64,000 nt of DNA from CAJCIW01 sp963833965 (GTDB lineage Bacteria; Chlamydiota; Chlamydiia; Chlamydiales; Rhabdochlamydiaceae). Shown in pieces: positions 25,147 through 33,630 of this stretch. Both the position numbers and the translations under genes were made by a program. Under the pieces are notes generated by a model, which did no database searches, had not been told where the DNA came from, and worked only from the letters and a program-made list of their open reading frames with translations. The DNA lies in contig CAWHZZ010000001.1 in assembly GCA_963833965.1 (NCBI GenBank), positions 744,001 to 808,000 on the forward strand. Direction: 5' to 3'. Position 1 is the first letter of the stretch. Each line of letters begins with the position of its first letter.

Positions 25147-26058
25147 ATGGTAAAAAAAATTTACTTATCGTTAGCCTTTTTTCTTTTCTCCATTTTTCTA
25201 TTTTTGGTCATCGATAGGCTCTCTCATCATGAACCTGCTCGCTTCACTCTCAGCAAAATCGTCTCCACGCAATGCTATTCTCCAGATTGGGAAATTCCTC
25301 CGCTTTCTGTGAAAGAGCAGCAAAATCTCGATCAAATCTTGAGCCAGAAATTTACCTATTACAGCAAAGGCTCACAATCCTACGTCTTTATCTCGGAAGA
25401 CAAAAAATTCATTTTGAAATTTCTCAAACAAGAAAAATTACGGCCCAAAAGCTGGCTCGCGCACCTTCCCTTATCATTCAATCCCTATTACAAAGAATAT
25501 CTTTCCAAACAAAAAAGGTGTCGCTCCACATTTTCAGCCTGTAAGACCGCTTACATGGAATTGAAAAACGAATCGGGCCTCATTTATGTACATCTCAACA
25601 ACGCCCGGGATTTAAATAAAAAGGTCACAGTTTTTGATAAGAATGGACAACAGCATGTTGTTGACATCGACCGCACCTGTTTTTATGTGCAAAAACGGGC
25701 GCAGCTGATCTACTCCCGCATCTCAGAGCTGATGCACAATCAAGATATCGATGGCGCCAAGAAAATCATATCCTCCATCTTTTCGCTGATCGATTTTCTT
25801 GGGAAAAAAGGGGTTTTCGATAACGATCCGATCCTTCGCAAGAACCTCGGGCTGATCGACGACGTCGCGGTCCAAATCGATATCGGGAGGTTAGGGATCA
25901 ATCCCTTGCGCAAACAAACTCTGGCCTACAAGAAAGAGGTGGGCAGCAATACCGCCGGTTTTCGAAGCTGGATCGAGAAAAACTACCCAGAGCTCTCCGA
26001 ACACTTCGACCAGTGTCGCATAGAAATAGAGTCCCAGAGACCATCTCAGAAAGATTGA
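25147..26058 (+). CDS. Membrane-anchored kinase-like protein, paralogue 1
   Basis: 303 residues, with a signal anchor at residues 5-23 and the rest probably outside the cytoplasm or delivered to the host. It is clearly paralogous to the gene on the opposite strand at 26046-26975. Shared blocks resemble a protein-kinase fold: SQSYVFISEDKKFILKFLK (glycine-poor loop then Lys91), and FDNDPILRKNLG with VQIDIGRL, where Asp226, Asn232 and Asp244 have about the spacing of the catalytic Asp, Asn and DFG Asp of kinases. This kinase assignment is inference from motif pattern; a lipid- or sugar-kinase-like relative is equally possible. The ATG lies directly after a palindromic repeat, and the ends of the two paralogues overlap tail to tail by 13 bp. 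Confidence 0.55.
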   Translation: MVKKIYLSLAFFLFSIFLFLVIDRLSHHEPARFTLSKIVSTQCYSPDWEIPPLSVKEQQNLDQILSQKFTYYSKGSQSYVFISEDKKFILKFLKQEKLRPKSWLAHLPLSFNPYYKEYLSKQKRCRSTFSACKTAYMELKNESGLIYVHLNNARDLNKKVTVFDKNGQQHVVDIDRTCFYVQKRAQLIYSRISELMHNQDIDGAKKIISSIFSLIDFLGKKGVFDNDPILRKNLGLIDDVAVQIDIGRLGINPLRKQTLAYKKEVGSNTAGFRSWIEKNYPELSEHFDQCRIEIESQRPSQKD

Positions 26059-26975
26059 TTGATGATCCTTTGGGCCTCCTCCTGAATGAGAATAGAGGCG
26101 TCAGGATGATGCTCCTGTGCCCAATCGTCAAGGCGTTCTGCGATGCGCAAAATTTCATTGCGGAAATTCAAGGGGTATTTCATGGAATCGTCACGCGTCA
26201 AACTGGCGCAATCGAACTGGATCGCGTTTCTTCCGACAAAGCCAAAATTGTTGCGGATGCTCAAATCCTGGTCGACAAATCCATTTTCGCATCGCGATGC
26301 GATTAATTTAAGAAAAGCGCGAATGCAGAATCTGAGCTCTTCATATTTCCCGCGTTTAATCAACTCTTCTAAATGATCATATATTTTTTCGGCCCGCTGC
26401 TGAATGACAAATTCGAGAGTATTGAGATTGAGATGATATTTTTTCCCCAAGGTGTCGATCAGAGTCACGCTTGAGTTGAACTCGTTGTTTTTATTTAAAT
26501 GCAAATACAATATGCCTGTTTCTTCCTGCAATGTTTCGTAAGCTTCTTTGTAGTTGGCAAAGATCCTCTCGGAAAAAAGCTGATTGCTTTTTTCTAGTTT
26601 GAAACCCATGTGCTGAAGAAGGGAGAGTGGAAAATGACCCCATCCATCTTTGGGAAACAAATGCTGCATTTTGAAAAATTTGAGAATATACTCCCTGTCC
26701 TCGCTAATGAATGCATAACAGTGATTTCCTGAAGAGAGATAATAGTAATTTTGCGAAAGAACTTTTTGATTAATGAACTCCCGCTGTTTCTCCGATAGTG
26801 GCTCGACCTCCCAGCCATGGTTGTAACTCAAGCGGGACGTGATCTTGTCGACACTAAATCCAGGGTTTCTACAGCAATAGAACAACCCTCCTCCCATCAT
26901 AAGCAATGGGAAAAGGGTCAAAACGATTAAAGAAATGAGAGACCGTTGTCGATTTACGCTTCTGGCGATTTTCAT
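26046..26975 (-). CDS. Membrane-anchored kinase-like protein, paralogue 2
   Basis: 309 residues, N-terminal signal anchor (~12-34, LISLIVLTLFPLLMMGGGLF). It aligns along its length with the convergent gene at 25147: GNHCYAFISEDREYILKFFK (Lys99), ETGILYLHLNKNNEFNSSVT, and FVDQDLSIRNNFG with IQFDCASL (Asp235, Asn241, Asp253). Conservation is concentrated on the putative phosphate-transfer residues while the rest has diverged strongly, which argues for a selected catalytic function. The convergent arrangement implies an inverted duplication. No family name is recognised; substrate and location are unknown. Confidence 0.55.
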   Translation of the reverse strand: MKIARSVNRQRSLISLIVLTLFPLLMMGGGLFYCCRNPGFSVDKITSRLSYNHGWEVEPLSEKQREFINQKVLSQNYYYLSSGNHCYAFISEDREYILKFFKMQHLFPKDGWGHFPLSLLQHMGFKLEKSNQLFSERIFANYKEAYETLQEETGILYLHLNKNNEFNSSVTLIDTLGKKYHLNLNTLEFVIQQRAEKIYDHLEELIKRGKYEELRFCIRAFLKLIASRCENGFVDQDLSIRNNFGFVGRNAIQFDCASLTRDDSMKYPLNFRNEILRIAERLDDWAQEHHPDASILIQEEAQRIINQSF

Positions 26976-26979
26976 GTTC

Positions 26980-27100
26980 TTTTGGACCGACTTTCAAATT
27001 CTTTTTGTGGGGCAGTATACGCAAGTTGATACAACCCCCCCCCCCCGCAAAACGAAGTCGAAAAGCGGCTCAAAAGAACCGAAAAATCGACGAAGCCTTA
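26980..27100. repeat. Degenerate family B palindrome with poly-C tract
   Basis: The segment TTTTGGACCGACTTTCAAATTC resembles the left arm, and CGGCTCAAAAGAACCGAAAA with ATCGACGAAG resembles the right arm, of the family B element seen at 51859 and 35223. Between them is a run of 12 C (27035-27046). It occupies the divergent gap between the kinase-like gene 2 and the rRNA methylase gene. The rest of the gap (27101-27238) is A/T-rich, with a small hairpin GCGTCAA-N7-TTGACGC (27206-27226) just before the next gene. Confidence 0.5.
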
Positions 27101-27238
27101 ATTCGACAGCGGTCTCTGAGATTCTTTTTCTTTTTTTGCATGATGGATTAGATCAAAAAGATATACTGCTTAAAAGACACAAAATGGTATCCGAAGCCCC
27201 TTGTGGCGTCAATATTTTTTTGACGCAAAAATAAAGAA

Positions 27239-27991
27239 ATGCTTTACGAAATAACCAGCTTAAAACACCCCCTCATCAAACATCTCGTGAAACTCCGAGA
27301 TAATCGCAGCTACCGTTACGATTCTCGCTCCGTCTTGATCAGCGGATTGAACCTGATCCGGGAACTGGCCCCGCGTTTTACCTTTCGAACGCTTCTTTTG
27401 GCGGCAAAGTTCGAACCGGAATTCCCTTTCTCAGCCGAAAATGTCTATAAAGTCTCTTCGGAAATGATCAAAAAAGTAACCGGCCTGGAAAACCCCGAGC
27501 CCATCGCGGCTGAAATAGAGATGCCAGGCCAAACGGACCTGACCTCACTAAACTTCCTTCTCGTCCTTGACGGCATATCCGATCCAGGCAACTTGGGAAC
27601 CCTTCTGCGCAGCGCTTGCGGCCTGGGGTGGGATGGGGCCTTTTTAACCCCACGCAGCGCCGATCCCTTCAACGACAAAGCCCTTCGCGCCGCAAAAGGC
27701 GCCACCTTCAAGCTGCCCTGGAAAATGGGCTCCATCGAGGAGTTGTCCGATTTGTTAAAAAAAAATAAGATGCTCTTGTTTGCAGCCGACGCAAAAGGGA
27801 AGGATTTTTTTAAACAAGAGTTTCGGTCCCCTTTGGCACTCGCCTTGGGCAACGAAGCGAAAGGCCTCGTCGCTCCGCTCAAACAAAACGCGGAATTGAT
27901 CGCCATTCCTATGCAGGCGAATATCGAATCGTTGAATGTCGCCTCGGCAGGGGCCATTCTAATGCATGCTTTAAAGAGAATTCATGAATAA
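27239..27991 (+). CDS. TrmH/SpoU-family RNA 2'-O-methyltransferase
   Basis: 250 residues. SPOUT-fold enzyme transferring methyl from S-adenosylmethionine to ribose in rRNA or tRNA. The three SpoU motifs are present: motif 1 LDGISDPGNLGTLLRSACG, motif 2 LALGNEAKGL, motif 3 SLNVASAGAILMHAL. An N-terminal substrate-binding domain (HPLIKHLVKLRDNRSYR) is seen at residues 10-80, as in the RlmB/TrmH-like rRNA methylases. The RNA target cannot be told. Its stop overlaps the start of the next gene (rsgA) by 8 bp, linking two RNA/ribosome maturation functions and enolase in one transcript. Confidence 0.92.
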   Translation: MLYEITSLKHPLIKHLVKLRDNRSYRYDSRSVLISGLNLIRELAPRFTFRTLLLAAKFEPEFPFSAENVYKVSSEMIKKVTGLENPEPIAAEIEMPGQTDLTSLNFLLVLDGISDPGNLGTLLRSACGLGWDGAFLTPRSADPFNDKALRAAKGATFKLPWKMGSIEELSDLLKKNKMLLFAADAKGKDFFKQEFRSPLALALGNEAKGLVAPLKQNAELIAIPMQANIESLNVASAGAILMHALKRIHE

Positions 27992-28685
27992 AAAAGACGA
28001 TTTTTGGCAGATTGAAGAGGAATTTTACTCAAAAGACAAAAAAGCTTCCCGGAAAGAGCGCAAACTCGCTTCGAGCAAAGACCGCTCCAAATACAAGAAG
28101 AGCGATCAAGACCAGCTCAAAAAAAAGACAGAGATTACCCAACATGAAGAATTCGACCACATCAAAAAGGGGCGCGTTCTCGCCATCATGCCGGAGGGCA
28201 TTCTCGTCTCAAGCGGCAAAGACGAATACCTCTGCAGCTTGAAAGGTTCGCTCAAACAAGACAAAAGCCGCATTAAAAATCTCCTCGCCGTTGGAGATTT
28301 CGTCCGTTTCGAAGAAAAAGGAATTCTAGAAGGCGTGATTTTCAATGTGGAGCCGCGCCAATCAGTCTTATCGCGTGCTGATAATCTCTCGCGCAACAAA
28401 CAGCAGCTCATCGCTGTCAACATCGATCAAGTGCTGATCACCACCTCCGTCGTTCTCCCTCCATTAAAATCCTACTTAGTCGACCGCTACATCATCGCTG
28501 CCCAAAAAGGAAATATGCAGCCCGTCATCGTCATCAACAAAGTTGATCTCCTCGACAACCCACCTGAGGGGATATCGGTCGACGTCGATGAAGAGAAAGC
28601 TCTCTTAGAAGAATTCGTGCAAGTTTACCGCGCCTTGAATTTCCTAGTCATTCCCGTCAGCAGCAGAAACGAAAGAAGGCGTTGA
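27984..28685 (+). pseudogene. rsgA: Ribosome small-subunit GTPase RsgA, N-terminal part (frameshifted)
   Basis: 233 codons before a premature stop. Contents: a basic N-terminal tail, the OB-fold domain (KGRVLAIMPEGILVSSGKD and FVRFEEKGILEGVIFNVEPR), then the start of the circularly permuted GTPase with its G4 motif NKVDLLD. After VIPVS the frame is lost within CAGCAGCAG at ~28662; dropping one base restores the family sequence VSAETKEGVEAL and joins it to the second part. RsgA helps mature the 30S subunit. The gene may be a fresh pseudogene, a sequencing error or be rescued by frameshifting. ATG 27984 overlaps the methylase stop. Confidence 0.88.
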
Positions 28686-28701
28686 AGCGCTAAAAAATGC
28701 G

Positions 28702-29115
28702 ATGCACGACAAGACATCCGTTTTTTCCGGTCAATCAGGCGTCGGAAAATCTTCCCTCATCAACCTCATCACCGGCTCAGAGCTGGACACAGGTTCTATG
28801 GTGCAAAAGACCAAAAAAGGATCGCATACGACCACGACGACACATCTGATTCCTCTCGAGGGCCATGGCTTTTGCATCGATACGCCGGGAATCAAGAGTT
28901 TCGGCCTATGGGACTTGAAAAAAGAGGAGATCGCCGCTTATTTTCCAGAAATTATGGCCTTGAGCCCTAAGTGTAAATTTCTTGACTGTGCCCACTTGAA
29001 CGAGCCCGACTGCGCCGTTCAGCGCGCCGCAGAAAAAAACAAAATTTCCCGCTTGCGGTTTGGCTCTTATTGCGCTTTAATGTCTTCTCTTTCCGAAGAA
29101 CACCGTCATCGATGA
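28702..29115 (+). pseudogene. rsgA: RsgA, C-terminal GTPase and zinc-binding part (frameshifted)
   Basis: Second part of the split gene, +1 relative to the first; the frame is actually open from ~28663. It holds the G1 P-loop GQSGVGKSSLIN, G3 DTPG in CIDTPGIKSFGLW, and the C-terminal zinc knuckle CKFLDCAHLNEPDC. No motif of the family is missing across the two parts together, so the frameshift is the only visible lesion. Whether the ATG at 28702 is used independently is doubtful, since the product would lack the OB-fold and G4. The stop overlaps the eno start (ATGA). Confidence 0.88.
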
Positions 29116-30389
29116 AAAACATGCCAAAAATACAATCGATCCATGCTCTTGAAATTTTAGATTCGCGAGGAAACCCTACGATCGAAGTCGTCGTTCGCAC
29201 CGATGATGGTTACATCGGCAAATCTGCGGTGCCCTCCGGAGCGTCGACTGGCGAGCATGAGGCCGTTGAACTTCGAGACAATGACCCCAAACGCTATTTT
29301 GGAAAAGGGGTGCAAAAGGCAGCCGCCAATGTGAATGGCCCGCTGGCAAAACTACTGGTTGGCAAAGATCCCTTTGACCAAGCCAAAATAGACGAGCTCA
29401 TGATCCAAGCCGACGGCACGCCGAACAAATCTCATTTTGGCGCCAATGCGATTCTCGGGATTTCCCTCTCAAGCGCAAAAGCCGCCGCCGCTGCCAAAAA
29501 ACTCCCCTTTTATCAATTTCTCGGCGGCCCGGAAGCCTGCCTCCTGCCATGCCCGATGATGAACATTCTCAACGGCGGAGCCCATGCCGACAATCTGCTC
29601 GATTTCCAAGAATTCATGATCCGGCCTATCGGCGCTCCGAATTTTCGTGAAGCTGTGCGCTGGGGAGCCGAAATTTTCCACACCTTAAAAAAAGTTCTCA
29701 AAGCTGCCGGCCTTTCCACGGCTGTCGGGGATGAAGGCGGTTTTGCCCCTCTTGTTTCTTCGAACGAAGAGGCGCTAGAGCTGATCCTCCAATCCATTGA
29801 AAAAGCAGGCTTTAAGCCCGGCCGCGATGTGACGATCGCCCTCGATCTGGCAGCCTCCGAATTTTACGATCCCACGACACAAACCTATATCGAGAAGAAA
29901 AAAAAGGGAGCTTCCCGTAATAGCGAAGAGCTCATCGATTATTTGCAAGACCTCTGCTCCAAATATCCGATCGATTCTATCGAGGACGGCCTCGACCAAA
30001 ACGATTGGAAGGGATGGAAATCGCTCACTGCCCGCATGAAACAATTGCAGCTCGTCGGCGACGATATCTTTGTCACCAACCCCAAATTCTTGCAGAAAGG
30101 TATCAATGAAAAAGTAGCCAACGCGATTTTGATCAAAGTCAACCAAATCGGAACGCTGACAGAAACTCTGCAGACGATCGCTCTAGCCAAAAAAAACCGC
30201 TACGCCACGATCATCTCCCACCGCTCCGGCGAAACCGAAGACACGACCATCGCCGACCTTTGCGTCGCCACCTCCGCCGGCCAAATCAAAACCGGCTCGC
30301 TTTGCCGGTCCGATCGCGTGGCCAAGTACAACCGCCTCCTCGAAATCGAACAAGAACTCGGCCCCAAAGCCAAATACTTTAAAAACTAG
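29112..30389 (+). CDS. eno: Enolase
   Basis: 425 residues. Interconverts 2-phosphoglycerate and phosphoenolpyruvate in glycolysis. Family blocks are intact: LDSRGNPTIEVVV, PSGASTGEHEA (loop), VGDEGGFAP, DLAASEF with the metal-binding Asp, SIEDGLDQNDWKGW, catalytic Lys region LIKVNQIGTLTETL and SHRSGETEDTTIADL. The frame is open for 14 codons upstream, but ATG 29112 overlaps the rsgA stop and gives MKNMPKIQSIHALEILDSRG; ATG 29121 (MPKIQ) is an alternative. Last gene of a trmH-like/rsgA/eno run. Confidence 0.97.
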   Translation: MKNMPKIQSIHALEILDSRGNPTIEVVVRTDDGYIGKSAVPSGASTGEHEAVELRDNDPKRYFGKGVQKAAANVNGPLAKLLVGKDPFDQAKIDELMIQADGTPNKSHFGANAILGISLSSAKAAAAAKKLPFYQFLGGPEACLLPCPMMNILNGGAHADNLLDFQEFMIRPIGAPNFREAVRWGAEIFHTLKKVLKAAGLSTAVGDEGGFAPLVSSNEEALELILQSIEKAGFKPGRDVTIALDLAASEFYDPTTQTYIEKKKKGASRNSEELIDYLQDLCSKYPIDSIEDGLDQNDWKGWKSLTARMKQLQLVGDDIFVTNPKFLQKGINEKVANAILIKVNQIGTLTETLQTIALAKKNRYATIISHRSGETEDTTIADLCVATSAGQIKTGSLCRSDRVAKYNRLLEIEQELGPKAKYFKN

Positions 30390-30405
30390 TGAAGTACAAC
30401 GGAGG

Positions 30406-30486
30406 TCAACGCGGGGTCGTCGCAGAGACGCGGAGAAAATTGAAAACCTATTATAAAATCTTGGCGTCGTGGCGCCTTTGCGTTGA
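30406..30486. repeat. Family D palindromic element, short copy
   Basis: Starts TCAACGC (30406-30412) and ends GCGTTGA (30480-30486). The inner string GACGCGGAGAAAATTGAAAA followed by TTATAAAATCTT is shared with 58475-58510. It lies just after eno and before the convergent lipase gene; it may act as a transcription end for both. Confidence 0.6.
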
Positions 30487-30493
30487 AATCCGC

Positions 30494-31579
30494 TTATCGA
30501 CTTTCGTTTTCTTTGATGACGTCGACTTCGGCTTTGGTAACTTCGGGGAAACCGCTCATTATCGCCGTGTGGGCTGTGAGCGGTTTAAAGTTCTTGGTTG
30601 TGAAGAGGGCGTAGACGGTGCCGAATAGATTCCCCACTTTGGAAACAATATCGCCTTGAGTGACATAGCTGACAAATCCGAGCTGCCTCTCTTCTGGCAA
30701 TAGAGCCCATTCATCGATGACTTTCTGGCGAACTCCTGGGGCACAAAAAGAAATGGAGCCATCGTCCGCCAGCCATTGATTTTCATAGATATAAGTATAA
30801 GCAGCAAGCGCACCGCCGAGGCTAAACCCCATAACTCTCGCGGGTTTGCCCTGGGAGTGCGCTGCTTTTAGCCATTTGCTAATCTCCTTTTGAGAGCGCT
30901 GAAAGGCCGTAAGCCCGGGCCCTCCAATGTCCAAATCGCTCATCAGAGAGGCCCAGCCCCTTTGGGAATCCAATGAAAAGTCCGTTCCACGAAATATCAA
31001 AATCGAGGCCACTCCACTTCTTTCAGGAATACACCCGAAAGCCGGCATGCCATACCAAAGATTAAAAATGTGGTCGACAGTGAATTTTTCGAGGTAGATT
31101 TCGTCGTCAATGATGACAGGGATCGTGAGCCGCTGGCCGATTTTTAAGTCGCGGTAGGCGAGAACTTTTGTCATCGCTTCACCGATCGCAATTTGCATGA
31201 AATCGGAGGGGCCGCCCTTCTCGTACAAAGTCTTTAAAAGGCAACAAATGATCGTGAGATCGATCTGTTCTATCGTCACTTTCCCGACGAGAGGATGCAA
31301 AGAAAAATAACCATAATGCTGCACAAAAGTTTTTATCTCGGGTATTGAACTCTTGATTTTTTCTTCCTCAGTATCTTCGTCAAGTTCATATTTTTTATAC
31401 TTGTCTCCGAAACTCCAATTTAGAAACTGATTGAGATTTTTCAGAGTTTTGAGGCGAACGCGATCTCTCCAAGTGCTTGGACGCTCTGAAAAAGTGGGGG
31501 GAGGACATTTCTCGTCGCAATCTGGAAAGGCGAAGTGAGGTAAACTGAGAAAGAGCAGAATAGATAATTTAATTTTCAT
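30494..31579 (-). CDS. Secreted class 3-type lipase
   Basis: 361 residues from ATG 31579, which gives a clean signal peptide MKIKLSILLFLSLPHFAFP; the frame is open 19 codons further upstream but that overlaps the preceding gene. Alpha/beta-hydrolase of the lipase-3 type: LIFRGTDFSLDSQRGW (oxyanion region), nucleophile Ser253 in the elbow VMGFSLGGALAAY, a candidate acid Asp in TQGDIVSKVG and His in LTAHTAI. A triacylglycerol or phospholipid substrate is likely; the target may be host lipid. It sits 7 bp downstream of the sulfatase-like membrane gene, so the two are in one operon. Confidence 0.82.
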   Translation of the reverse strand: MKIKLSILLFLSLPHFAFPDCDEKCPPPTFSERPSTWRDRVRLKTLKNLNQFLNWSFGDKYKKYELDEDTEEEKIKSSIPEIKTFVQHYGYFSLHPLVGKVTIEQIDLTIICCLLKTLYEKGGPSDFMQIAIGEAMTKVLAYRDLKIGQRLTIPVIIDDEIYLEKFTVDHIFNLWYGMPAFGCIPERSGVASILIFRGTDFSLDSQRGWASLMSDLDIGGPGLTAFQRSQKEISKWLKAAHSQGKPARVMGFSLGGALAAYTYIYENQWLADDGSISFCAPGVRQKVIDEWALLPEERQLGFVSYVTQGDIVSKVGNLFGTVYALFTTKNFKPLTAHTAIMSGFPEVTKAEVDVIKENESR

Positions 31580-31586
31580 CGATGGA

Positions 31587-33488
31587 CTATCTTTTCGCAG
31601 AAAAAATCCGTTCGAGAGCCGGGGCGAATTCTTCATGGACCGCGCTCGGTTCTTTTAGGATAATTTCATCATGACAATTTCGTAAAGAGTGGATTTTGAG
31701 TGCTTTTGAATTGAAAATATTTTTTCGATCGATGAAAGACGCGATGACTTTCCTCGCCCCATTATGGATGCAAAATTCATAAGGGCTTCCGACGGCATTA
31801 AAACGGGAAACAACGGCAAAAGGCCATCGTTCCGCCTTGAAAATAGACTCTCCTTGCAGAACGTCTCCGACGAGATCCTCCCCGATCAAATAGTGAAAGA
31901 GAGTGGGAAAAATATCCATGTGGGAAGTCATTTTACACTGCGTTTGCATTGAAGACTCTTGCCCAAATCGATAATAAAGAGGAATGTGCATTTGAGGCTC
32001 CGTCAAGCCCGATGCGTGAAATAAGTTCCCCTGCTCGTAAAATTCTTCCCCATGGTCGCCTGTCACCACGACGACAGCCTCACTGCCTCCAGGGGAAGCG
32101 TCCAAAGCTTTGAAAAATTTTCCAAATTGACCGTCCATAAAATACAGCGCATTTCGATAGCGGTTTTTGATTTTTTCCAGTCCACTATTGCTAATTGCCG
32201 CACTAATGTAATTGACCTTTTCGTCAAAGGGGAAAAATTTGGTCATTTCGCTAGGCCAGCTGTAATCGTGATGAGTGGCATCCAAAAAGACGATGAAAAG
32301 ACGGCCCGAAGCACCCTTTTGCATTTCGAGAAGCAGATTGTCGATGGCCTTTTGGTCTCTCGCATACGGCTCAGCGATATCTTCATCGTCAGAGATGAAC
32401 AAAAAATCCGCTAGGCGCTCCCCTTCTCCAAAAATGACACGGTCCATTTGAAAATAACCTAGCCGGGCAGATGAAGATACGTAGATTTTGTATCCCATTT
32501 TTTTCAGGAGCCGGAGTGGAATACTCCCCTCCTTAATATCCTCGGGGTTCGTTTTTCCCCAAAAAAATGGAAATCGCGAATGAAATAAGGAAAACCAAGA
32601 AATATGAGTGGCGTTGGCATTGGCCAGAGCCAGATCGAAGGAGATATTGTCTTCTCTAAAGCGGGATAAAATCGGAGTGTTGGTAGAGGTCAGGTAATCT
32701 TCTCTAAGCGATTCGACAATGAACAAATAAATATCGGGCCGGCGTGCGAGCGAAAAAAATCGGGAGTCCAAGCTCTGGATTAATTCTTCCTCTCCACGGG
32801 ATTCCTCGAGGGCCGCCTTCAAGGACAAATAATTGTTTTTTGGCGGAAAAAAAGTGTATTTCCACGGGAGAGTTTTTTCGAAACGGTCGAAATTTGTATG
32901 CGAGATGCGATTTCTCATACTGAAATCCCAGCTCGTCAAAAACAAACTGATCGAACAGATCGTCATCGCAAACTTTGAAAAAGGAAGCGCCCATCGCCTC
33001 TTCAAGGCCCATTTTTCAGTGATCCGAAATAAAAAAATCCCCGACAAAAGCATGGAGATTCCCGCCAAGCCTGCAATAATCCAGACCAGTATCGAAACAT
33101 TGCTTGCAATCAATAACTCGATGAAATCGGAATAGCTCATTTGAACGACGAAATTCAGGGCAAACCAAAATGACATATCCATCAGCCGGACAAGGGGGAA
33201 ATCGATGAGGTGGCTGACGAATAGAAAGAAAACGAGGAAAATAAATAAGTTCTTAGCCCTCGGAAGATAATGATGAATCAACCCCGCAAAAATGACCAAG
33301 ATAAGGGTCTCGATGATGCATTGTCCGAGTGCATACGCTAGAAAGAAATAGGTCGAAAAAGAAATTGATCGCTCAATCAAAAAAACATGGTAAGCATGAA
33401 TAACGGAGACAATAAGAAAATAAAAACCAAAGAAGAGATAATTAATTGGATTCGACAAGACTTCAGAGGTTTTTGTCTCTCTACACAT
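31587..33488 (-). CDS. Inner-membrane sulfatase / alkaline-phosphatase-superfamily protein (YejM/LTA synthase-like)
   Basis: 634 residues. Four or five transmembrane helices lie in the first ~190 residues, followed by a periplasmic alkaline-phosphatase-fold domain. It has the metal-site Glu in YLFIVESLREDYL, a Thr/Ser nucleophile region NATHISWFSLFHSRFP, and the distal metal block VVTGDHGEEFYEQGNLFHASG. This architecture is shared by YejM/PbgA-like proteins, phosphoethanolamine transferases and LTA synthases; enzymatic activity cannot be decided from sequence. The ATG 33488 is taken as start over a TTG two codons before it. The gene is followed closely by the lipase gene, so a role in envelope lipid handling fits. 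Confidence 0.8.
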   Translation of the reverse strand: MCRETKTSEVLSNPINYLFFGFYFLIVSVIHAYHVFLIERSISFSTYFFLAYALGQCIIETLILVIFAGLIHHYLPRAKNLFIFLVFFLFVSHLIDFPLVRLMDMSFWFALNFVVQMSYSDFIELLIASNVSILVWIIAGLAGISMLLSGIFLFRITEKWALKRRWALPFSKFAMTICSISLFLTSWDFSMRNRISHTNFDRFEKTLPWKYTFFPPKNNYLSLKAALEESRGEEELIQSLDSRFFSLARRPDIYLFIVESLREDYLTSTNTPILSRFREDNISFDLALANANATHISWFSLFHSRFPFFWGKTNPEDIKEGSIPLRLLKKMGYKIYVSSSARLGYFQMDRVIFGEGERLADFLFISDDEDIAEPYARDQKAIDNLLLEMQKGASGRLFIVFLDATHHDYSWPSEMTKFFPFDEKVNYISAAISNSGLEKIKNRYRNALYFMDGQFGKFFKALDASPGGSEAVVVVTGDHGEEFYEQGNLFHASGLTEPQMHIPLYYRFGQESSMQTQCKMTSHMDIFPTLFHYLIGEDLVGDVLQGESIFKAERWPFAVVSRFNAVGSPYEFCIHNGARKVIASFIDRKNIFNSKALKIHSLRNCHDEIILKEPSAVHEEFAPALERIFSAKR

Positions 33489-33550
33489 CTGCAATTTACC
33501 ACCCGCAATAAAAATTGTTTTATGGGGAATAGAGGAAATCTTTTCAACAT

Positions 33551-33626
33551 GAACCTATCCCAGTAAAATTTTTCGTCGATTCAAAAGAACCCGAAAATCG
33601 ACGAAAAATTTTACTGGGATAGGTTC
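33551..33626. repeat. Family B palindrome, perfect 30 bp arms
   Basis: Bases 33551-33580 and 33597-33626 are perfect inverted repeats of 30 bp (start GAACCTATCCCAGTAAAATT) around a 16 bp loop. The arms match the outer arms of the longer copies at 51859 and 35223; the centre of the element is missing. It ends 4 bp before the stop codon of the M16-like gene on the minus strand, so it would form a strong hairpin at that transcript's 3' end. Confidence 0.85.
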
Positions 33627-33630
33627 TTAA

